From: an uncultured Gammaproteobacteria bacterium
Lineage (GTDB): Bacteria; Pseudomonadota; Gammaproteobacteria; Pseudomonadales; Azotimanducaceae
Length of the DNA: 41,742 bases
Assembly (NCBI GenBank): GCA_913043815.1
Contig: CAJWNY010000016.1
Span: 1-41,742, forward strand
Reading direction: 5' to 3'
Below, one piece after another: positions 35,913 to 41,742 of this stretch; position 1 is the first letter of the stretch, and each line of letters starts with the position of its first letter. Below the pieces are notes generated by a model. It was not told the origin of the DNA, searched no databases, and saw only the letters and a list, made by a program, of their open reading frames with translations. A program made the position numbers and the translations under genes.

Positions 35913-36953
35913 ATGTTCCGCCACATGTGTAGTATTAGAAGCAAGCTGTTAATAGCTTTATGGGCATTGGTCGCACTGCTAATGAGTTTTTTCGGCTCTA
36001 GTTTGCGAGCAGATGAAGTTAGACCTGCTTATCTAGAAATTACTTACATATCTGAACTACAAATTACTGACAACCCGCATAGCTTTGACGTTCTATGGAA
36101 ACAACCCATAGTTGAAAACCGCAGACTACCCATTGAACCGATCTTTCCTAATCATTGCGAAATGCAGGAAGTTGGGCCGCCCAGCATTACCTCCAGCGCA
36201 CTCATCCGTCGCTGGCGAACAAACTGCGCACTTGATCAAGCAGACATTTCAATTAAGGGGTTATCCACTTCAATCACAGATGTGCTGTTACGTTTTATTG
36301 AGGGCGATGGCACGGTGAATAACTTTATTTTGCGCCCTACTAACCCAAGCATAAACTTAACCACACCCAGCACTACAAATGTGGGCTACTTGGTCATTGG
36401 GATTGAGCACCTTTTAGCTGGCATCGACCACGTGCTTTTCGTCATTGGGTTAGTGTTATTTATTCGCAACCCATGGTCGCTACTAAAAACCATCACAGCC
36501 TTCACCGTTGCCCACAGCATCACGCTTGGTCTCTCGATTTACGATGCGGTTTCGCTAAAACAAGGCCCTGTTGAAGCAGTCATCGCACTATCTATTGTTT
36601 TCCTTGCCAGAGAACTGGCGCAAAAGCCCGAACAACGCTCTTTGCTCACCCAAGGACAACCTTGGTTAATGGCCTTCTTTTTTGGCTTACTCCATGGCCT
36701 AGGCTTTGCCGGCGCGCTAACCGATATTGGACTGCCTGAAGACGCAATTTTAAGCAGCCTTTTGTTATTTAATGTGGGCATAGAAATTGGCCAACTGGTG
36801 ATTATTGGACTGTTCCTTTGCTTAGCTTGGCTATGGAAAAAACTCACCCAAAGATTTAATCTGCAGGAGGCCTATCTTTACTCCACCGCCGCCTATGGCA
36901 TGGGTATTGTGGCCACCTTTTGGACCATAGACAGAACGCTGGTGCTGTTTTAG
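35913..36953 (+). CDS. HupE/UreJ-like membrane protein with periplasmic domain
   Basis: The 346-residue protein has an N-terminal signal/anchor (LLIALWALVALLMSFFG), a periplasmic region of about 120 residues, then about six helices in the C-terminal half. Helix 1 contains IGIEHLLAGIDHVLFVIG with two His. Later segments have AHSITLGLS and LLHGLGFAGAL, giving intramembrane His residues characteristic of the HupE/UreJ-2 group. Related HupE/UreJ permeases transport Ni or Co, but this subgroup is uncharacterised. Start at ATG 35913 or 35925; neither has a clear ribosome-binding site. It follows the parvulin by 58 bases and precedes the beta-helix lipoprotein by 36. Confidence 0.85.
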   Translation: MFRHMCSIRSKLLIALWALVALLMSFFGSSLRADEVRPAYLEITYISELQITDNPHSFDVLWKQPIVENRRLPIEPIFPNHCEMQEVGPPSITSSALIRRWRTNCALDQADISIKGLSTSITDVLLRFIEGDGTVNNFILRPTNPSINLTTPSTTNVGYLVIGIEHLLAGIDHVLFVIGLVLFIRNPWSLLKTITAFTVAHSITLGLSIYDAVSLKQGPVEAVIALSIVFLARELAQKPEQRSLLTQGQPWLMAFFFGLLHGLGFAGALTDIGLPEDAILSSLLLFNVGIEIGQLVIIGLFLCLAWLWKKLTQRFNLQEAYLYSTAAYGMGIVATFWTIDRTLVLF

Positions 36954-36989
36954 CAAAACACCAAAAACATCAAATACCTGGGAGGGCAA

Positions 36990-38210
36990 ATGATGAATTT
37001 AAATGCAATAAAGTTAATGAGCATTCTAGCGCTGAGCGCGGTGGTCAGCGCGTGTAGCCAAGGACCTGAACAAGCGCCTGAGCTTTCTTTCCAAGACAGC
37101 TTTCGCCAAGCATTAGAAACAGCAACGTCTGGCGACGTCATTACCGTTCCCGAAGGCACGTTCGCTTTTGACAGATCACTGATACTCAACACAGACGGTG
37201 TCACCATTCGTGGTCAAGGCATGGAAAAGTCTATTCTCAGTTTTAAGGGCCAAATTGCAGGTGCTGAAGGCTTATCTGTAAGTGCCAGCGACTTCACCAT
37301 TGAAGACCTAGCTATTGAAGATACCGTCGGCGATGCGCTAAAAGTCAATGAAGGTAATAATATCGTTATCCGCAGAATTAGAACTGAGTGGACAAATGGT
37401 CCCGATGTAAATAACGGCGCTTACGGCATTTACCCCGTACAGACCACCAACGTTTTAATTGAAGGTAACGTTGCAATTGCAGCATCCGATGCTGGCGTCT
37501 ACGTCGGCCAGTCAAAGCAAGTTATCGTTAGGAATAACCGCGCAGAATTCAACGTTGCTGGCATTGAAGTTGAAAACACCATCGGCGCAGACGTTTATCA
37601 GAACGTTGCCAACAATAACACCGGCGGCATTTTGGTTTTTAATATGCCAAGTATTCCTCAGCGAGGCTACGCAACCCGCGTTTACGACAACGACGTCAAC
37701 AATAACAACACAGCCAACTTTGCAGCGCCTGGTACCGCGGTATCTGGTGTACCCGCAGGTTCAGGAATAATGGTCAACTCGAATGACCAAGTAGAAATTT
37801 TTAATAACCGTGTCGCTGACAACAACACTGCCAATATTTTGATCTCTAGTTATTTCAGTGCTAATTACGCAGGCCAACGAACATTAGCCGCTGAGTTTGA
37901 CCCCTACCCCGAGGAGATTTTGATCTATGACAATACCTTCTCTGGAGGCGGTAGAGCACCTGGTTTCGATTACTTAGTGCAATTGAAAAATGCAATTTAC
38001 GGTGTCGATGGCGCGTTTCCAGACATTATTTGGGACGGTATTATAGATCCGAACAAGCCAGAGGAAAAACCAGTCATTTGCGTCGTTAACGGCGATGCTC
38101 TGTTGCTCAACATTGATGCCGGGAATGAGTTCGAGAATGCTGGTGTAGATATGCAAAAACATAATTGTACCGTTGCAAAATTGGCGCCTATTGAGCTGGC
38201 TGGAACCTAG
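36990..38210 (+). CDS. Parallel beta-helix lipoprotein (TIGR03805-like)
   Basis: A lipoprotein signal ends at VVSAC with C22. A right-handed parallel beta-helix follows, built from about 22-residue repeats rich in Asn, Val, Ile and Gly (for example NNIVIRRIRTEW, NVLIEGNVAI, QVIVRNNRAEFN, DVYQNVANNNTGGILV). Asn ladders such as YDNDVNNNN are typical, and the fold resembles CASH/NosD-like and pectate-lyase-like proteins. No catalytic residues stand out. AGGG precedes the ATG at 36990. It lies directly before a diheme cytochrome; I recall these two families as regular neighbours (SO2930-type locus) with unknown role. A C-terminal Cys pair (ICVVN...HNCTV) may form a disulfide. Confidence 0.9.
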   Translation: MMNLNAIKLMSILALSAVVSACSQGPEQAPELSFQDSFRQALETATSGDVITVPEGTFAFDRSLILNTDGVTIRGQGMEKSILSFKGQIAGAEGLSVSASDFTIEDLAIEDTVGDALKVNEGNNIVIRRIRTEWTNGPDVNNGAYGIYPVQTTNVLIEGNVAIAASDAGVYVGQSKQVIVRNNRAEFNVAGIEVENTIGADVYQNVANNNTGGILVFNMPSIPQRGYATRVYDNDVNNNNTANFAAPGTAVSGVPAGSGIMVNSNDQVEIFNNRVADNNTANILISSYFSANYAGQRTLAAEFDPYPEEILIYDNTFSGGGRAPGFDYLVQLKNAIYGVDGAFPDIIWDGIIDPNKPEEKPVICVVNGDALLLNIDAGNEFENAGVDMQKHNCTVAKLAPIELAGT

Positions 38211-38222
38211 GGGTTGAACGGA

Positions 38223-39311
38223 TTGACTAGAACAAAGTTAACTATCACGTTCTGGCTTTGCGCAGCCCTTTTATCTGGCTGTGGCCAAGGCGAGGTGAAA
38301 CACTTCAACACTGATGACTACCCCAAAGCCTTATCAGATTGGGGGGTTATTGAGCTCCAAGGTGAACATCTAAAGGTTAACGACTCAGCCGTCGTCTATG
38401 ATCTCAATACCGCGTTATTCTCTGACTATGCCCTGAAACTCAGAACGGTGTTTGTTCCAAACGGTGAAAGCGCCGGCTACCACCCCGAGGACACCTTTGC
38501 CATGCCCGTGGGCAGCATTATCAGCAAGACGTTTTTCTATCCTAAGGATAGTCAAGGACGCCTGGTTACCACTGGCGCGTGGCAAGGCGACCCAAAGGAT
38601 GTATCAACCGCCACTCATCAGTTGGTAGAGACACGTTTGCTGGTGAGGCAGATTGACGGATGGGATGCAGTGTCTTATATCTGGCAAGGCGACGAGGCTT
38701 ACTTAAGCGTCGCGGGCAAGTTACAAAGGTTCAAGCTGACAAACGATAAGCCTCTGAACTACTTGGTGCCCAGCCGTAACCAATGCGCCTCCTGCCACGC
38801 CACCAATCACACCACCGGTGAAATTCGACCCATTGGCATAAAATCACGCCACCTGAATAGAACAACGGACTTGTATCAAGAGAACCAGTTAACGCATTGG
38901 CAAAGTAAGGGAATCTTGAAAGGGGTGGTTAAACCTCCGGCAGGTAACGCGCTTTGGAATGATCCGGACGCAAATCTCAACCATAGAGCGCGTTCCTACT
39001 TAGACATTAACTGCGGTCATTGCCACAACCCCGCCGGAGCAGCAGACACCTCTGGTTTGTTGCTGGACTACGCAGACCACCCAAAGCTCGTAATGGGCTA
39101 CTGTAAGCCGCCTATCGCAGCGGGCAGAGGGTCGGGTGGGAGATTGTACTCTATTGTCCCAGGACACCCAGAGGCGTCAATTTTAAGCTTTCGCCTAGAA
39201 ACCAATAATCCAGCTATGATGATGCCGGAGTTAGGCAGATCGCTGGTGCACAACGAGGGCGTAGAGCTGGTATCGTCTTGGATTGCTGACCTTGAAGGTG
39301 AGTGTATATAG
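38223..39311 (+). CDS. Diheme c-type cytochrome lipoprotein (SO2930/TIGR03806-like)
   Basis: Predicted lipoprotein (LLSGC, C20) exported to the periplasmic side, with two heme c attachment motifs: CASCH at 188-192 and CGHCH at 264-268. The N-terminal half is a mixed alpha/beta domain without heme. GEIRPIGIKSRHLNR after the first heme and NPAMMMPELGRSLVH near the end could supply axial ligands (Met or His). It is probably an electron-transfer protein or a peroxidase-like diheme protein; the reaction is unknown. I prefer TTG 38223, with AGGGG 9 nt upstream; TTG 38214 would sit directly after the GGGG. It follows the beta-helix gene with a gap of only about a dozen bases. Confidence 0.9.
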   Translation: MTRTKLTITFWLCAALLSGCGQGEVKHFNTDDYPKALSDWGVIELQGEHLKVNDSAVVYDLNTALFSDYALKLRTVFVPNGESAGYHPEDTFAMPVGSIISKTFFYPKDSQGRLVTTGAWQGDPKDVSTATHQLVETRLLVRQIDGWDAVSYIWQGDEAYLSVAGKLQRFKLTNDKPLNYLVPSRNQCASCHATNHTTGEIRPIGIKSRHLNRTTDLYQENQLTHWQSKGILKGVVKPPAGNALWNDPDANLNHRARSYLDINCGHCHNPAGAADTSGLLLDYADHPKLVMGYCKPPIAAGRGSGGRLYSIVPGHPEASILSFRLETNNPAMMMPELGRSLVHNEGVELVSSWIADLEGECI

Positions 39312-39486
39312 TCCGCAGTCTGACCGCTCAAAATATAAAATCTGTTGTGCGCCATCAATTCTACGACCCATATGCCTCCAAGTTCACCTGATCCAGCTAC
39401 TCAGCAGCATTTGCCTTCCGGCACATCACTTTGCCTACTGGTGCACTAGTCGAGCGATCCCCGTCCTTGAAGGTAAGTCTGGTTCA

Positions 39487-40947
39487 CTAGACTGAGTTCG
39501 CAGAGATCTGTGCCTGCTCTGCCCGCCTCTCTTTCAACTGGATAACGATCTGCTGATGACGAGCCCTATTTAAACTGTACTTTGAATAACAATAAACGCT
39601 TACAACCGCAAAACCAGAGACAATCGGTCCGTATATCCAGCCTAATCGCTCTACAGTGACTAAAGGGATATCAGCAGCGGATTGAATGGCGATGCCTGTA
39701 GGCCAATCTATTAGCGCTAACGCAAAACCAGCGACAACCGTACCAACACCGCTTGTCACTTTATTTGAGAAAGAAATGGCAGAAAAGAAAACGCCCTCTT
39801 GGCGTCGCTGAGTTTGTAATTCATGTTCGTCCACCACGTCGGCAACCATTGAATTAAAGGCAACCAATGCCTGAACAACACCAAAACCTTGAATCAATTT
39901 TATCATAACGAGTGTGTTAAGAAGCTCGCTCGTGCCATTTTCGGGCAAAACACCCAGAAAACGCAAAACGATAGGCAATACCTGACATAGCGCCCAGCAT
40001 GAAGTACCAATCAATATCGACGGCTTTTTATCAAACATTTCGGTGAATCGGCGTGCGAATAAGGTACCGATCAATGCACCAACAGGCGTCGCCATAAAGA
40101 ACATCAAATTGCCTTTACTCTGCAATTCCCAGAAATAGGTATTCATATGCAGGTTAAGCGCATTATCAACACCAACCATCATATAGACAACTAAAACCCC
40201 ACAAAAAAGCCACCGAAACGATATGTTAGTTAAGGCAGACGAGAGTTCGCTAAATGTTCTGCGTAAAACCGGAAAGACACCACTAACAGCTTCTTCTTGC
40301 CCTGCTTGAGCCAAATAGGGTATGCGTACTTCCGTACCTTTAGCGGTGATTCCAATCGCAGCGCACATAACAAGAGCCATGGTTAATCCAAATGGACCAT
40401 AGGCACCTACATCGAACTGACTCTCAGAAAAAAACACGAAAAAGCCGAGGAAGTACGTGAGCATGTGCCCCACATAGCTAAAAAAGTAACGGTACGCAAC
40501 GACCTCAGTCCGCTCGTTAAAGTCCTCTGACAATTCGGCCCCTAGGGAGACATGAGGCACATGATATAACGTCATCGCCACTCGCGTAAGGACTGCGAAG
40601 GTTGTCAGCCAGACGAACAGGCCTGTTTCTGATAATTCCGGTGGCCTAAATAATCCGTAGAACGCCACCCCAAGCGGTAAAATCGACCAATATAAAAAGG
40701 GGTGTCTGCGCCCATGCTTTGAACGCCAATTGTCCGAAAGAGAACCGACTAGTGGGTCAGAAATAGCATCAAACGCCAGAGCTATACCTACTGCAAAGCC
40801 AGTGTAGATTGTTGGTAATCCAAGAACTTGGGTATAGTAGAAAAAGACGAAAACACCAAACGCACCGTTCTTGATCCCTTCCGCTGCCTGCCCCACGCCA
40901 TAACTTACTTTTATCCCGCGAGTCAGCGGAGGTGTTGTCCCTTCCAT
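39487..40947 (-). CDS. GPH/MFS-family sodium:sugar-type symporter
   Basis: The 486-residue protein has twelve hydrophobic segments and the glycoside-pentoside-hexuronide (MelB-type) signature in helix II: FDAISDPLVGSLSDNWRS with KHGRRHPFLYWS next. Asp residues in this motif bind the coupling cation in MelB. The central loop and the second half (NSMVADVVDEHELQTQRRQEG) also match GPH transporters. It probably imports a glycoside or related solute by Na+ or H+ symport; the substrate is unknown. The ATG 40945-40947 has only a weak TAGG. It converges with the cytochrome gene and stands alone. Confidence 0.9.
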   Translation of the reverse strand: MEGTTPPLTRGIKVSYGVGQAAEGIKNGAFGVFVFFYYTQVLGLPTIYTGFAVGIALAFDAISDPLVGSLSDNWRSKHGRRHPFLYWSILPLGVAFYGLFRPPELSETGLFVWLTTFAVLTRVAMTLYHVPHVSLGAELSEDFNERTEVVAYRYFFSYVGHMLTYFLGFFVFFSESQFDVGAYGPFGLTMALVMCAAIGITAKGTEVRIPYLAQAGQEEAVSGVFPVLRRTFSELSSALTNISFRWLFCGVLVVYMMVGVDNALNLHMNTYFWELQSKGNLMFFMATPVGALIGTLFARRFTEMFDKKPSILIGTSCWALCQVLPIVLRFLGVLPENGTSELLNTLVMIKLIQGFGVVQALVAFNSMVADVVDEHELQTQRRQEGVFFSAISFSNKVTSGVGTVVAGFALALIDWPTGIAIQSAADIPLVTVERLGWIYGPIVSGFAVVSVYCYSKYSLNRARHQQIVIQLKERRAEQAQISANSV

Positions 40948-41024
40948 GCCTACAGAATACTACGAGCGATACTAGGAGTAACTAATAATTGAATCTTGGG
41001 GCAATTTTTCTCGGCGCGATTTAA

Positions 41025-41046
41025 AAGCTAGAGGGTACTTTAGCTT
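41025..41046. promoter_or_regulatory. Inverted repeat in the MFS / thioesterase intergenic region
   Basis: AAGCTA (41025-41030) and TAGCTT (41041-41046) are perfect complements separated by 10 bases in the divergent 176-base region. A TTGACT -35-like word follows on the plus strand without a good -10. It may be an operator or a weak hairpin. Confidence 0.25.
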
Positions 41047-41123
41047 CAACGCCGTTTGACTTAGTCTAATTGGTAAAGAAAAAGACCCCATTTATCGGCT
41101 AAAAGAAGGCTAAGGATTAAAAC

Positions 41124-41657
41124 ATGACTACCCCTAATACAAAAAGGAGTGAAGGGCCGATCGTGGACACACAGCATGACATCGGTTCACCAATCATATG
41201 CCCAACAGAAACCGTAATAGAAGACTGGATCGACTATAACGGCCACCTCAATATGGCCTACTATCATGTCATCTTTGATCGGGGTGTAGACTATTTCTTT
41301 GATTACCTCGGCGTAGGTTCCGTGTACGCCCGAAGTGGCGCTGGTTCGTGCTTTTCTATGGAAGTGCATGTTAACTACTTGAATGAAGTAGCACTGAACG
41401 ACGAGGTAGAAGTACGTTTGCAGTTATTAGACTTTGACAGCAAGCGCTTACATTTCTTCCAAGAGATGTATCACAAGAAAGAAGGCTACTTGGCCGCCAC
41501 TTCGGAGCAGTTGTCTCTTCATGTAGATATGCAGACACGCAAAACGGCTGCTTTTCCTGAAACAGTATTGGATACCCTAGAGCGCGCGATGACGAAACAT
41601 CGAGATCTTCCAACACCACCTCAGGTCGGCCGAGTAATAGGCATTAAACGAAAATAG
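41124..41657 (+). CDS. Hotdog-fold thioesterase family protein
   Basis: A 177-residue single hotdog protein of the 4HBT/FadM-like type. The diagnostic WIDYNGHLNMAYYHVIFDRG carries the catalytic-site residues, and VHVNYLNEVALNDEVEV follows. The DYNGHLN pattern resembles betainyl- or carnitine-CoA thioesterases, so a CoA ester of a small polar acid is plausible by inference. AAGG precedes the ATG at 41124. Together with tesB, the crotonase and the ACAD pair, it points to acyl-CoA metabolism. Confidence 0.87.
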   Translation: MTTPNTKRSEGPIVDTQHDIGSPIICPTETVIEDWIDYNGHLNMAYYHVIFDRGVDYFFDYLGVGSVYARSGAGSCFSMEVHVNYLNEVALNDEVEVRLQLLDFDSKRLHFFQEMYHKKEGYLAATSEQLSLHVDMQTRKTAAFPETVLDTLERAMTKHRDLPTPPQVGRVIGIKRK

Positions 41658-41707
41658 CAGACGACCAGACTGTGGCGCCACCGAACAAAGAGGAAACAAC
41701 AGGAAAA

Positions 41708-41742
41708 GTGAATGACATTTTGAAGCAAATTCTCCAGCGCCG
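41708..41742 (+). CDS. Start of a further gene (cut by window edge)
   Basis: GTG at 41708-41710 with AGGAAAA upstream opens MNDILKQILQR to the window end. The N-terminus resembles indole-3-glycerol phosphate synthase (TrpC), but eleven residues are too few to be sure. The overlapping ATG at 41712 meets a stop after three codons. Confidence 0.35.
   Translation, partial: MNDILKQILQR

Noticed and set aside
39290-39475. Repeated word CCTTGAAGGT near 39293 and 39465
   Set aside because: A single 10-base repeat is expected by chance at this distance; nothing else links the two sites.

Overview
The window comes from a gammaproteobacterium, probably a marine heterotroph of the Pseudomonadales/Cellvibrionales type. 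The best evidence is the left-end order murJ / rpsT / proB / obgE / rpmA / rplU / ispB, which matches the Pseudomonas order as I remember it. Moderate GC content, many lipoproteins, acyl-CoA enzymes and a GPH-type symporter fit that picture. No species can be named from sequence alone.

Layout. 1-5660 is conserved housekeeping: divergent murJ (cut by the window edge) and rpsT, then the leftward rplU-rpmA-obgE-proB block, then rightward ispB. 5661-8580 is a gene-poor accessory stretch with two unrecognised small membrane proteins, a carboxymuconolactone-decarboxylase-like gene and over 1.2 kb of apparently non-coding DNA with strong inverted repeats. 8579-18570 runs rightward: a flavodoxin-like protein, a FemAB/GNAT-like protein, asnS coupled to a two-gene heterodimeric ABC exporter, a divergent lipA, an M17 aminopeptidase and hisI. 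19052-22589 looks like a copper-handling cassette (His-rich exported protein, TolC-like lipoprotein, Tat-exported multicopper oxidase). 22778-25290 is cysS coupled to a degenerate flavoprotein hydroxylase.

25303-29154 holds a leftward HNH protein, a rightward SPOR lipoprotein, and a leftward operon (cupin, gloB remnant, rarD, GST). In that operon the first gene has an in-frame TGA near its start, and the second has lost the whole metal-binding core of glyoxalase II. 29413-34990 is acyl-CoA and housekeeping metabolism: tesB, peroxiredoxin, CoA-type Nudix, crotonase and a pair of acyl-CoA dehydrogenases.

35024-39311 is the most interesting uncharacterised locus: a membrane-anchored parvulin, a HupE/UreJ-like membrane protein, a parallel beta-helix lipoprotein and a diheme cytochrome c lipoprotein, closely spaced on one strand. 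It looks like a cell-envelope redox or metal system of unknown function. The window ends with a GPH/MFS symporter, a hotdog thioesterase and the first codons of another gene. I saw no tRNA, rRNA, CRISPR array, insertion sequence or prophage gene.
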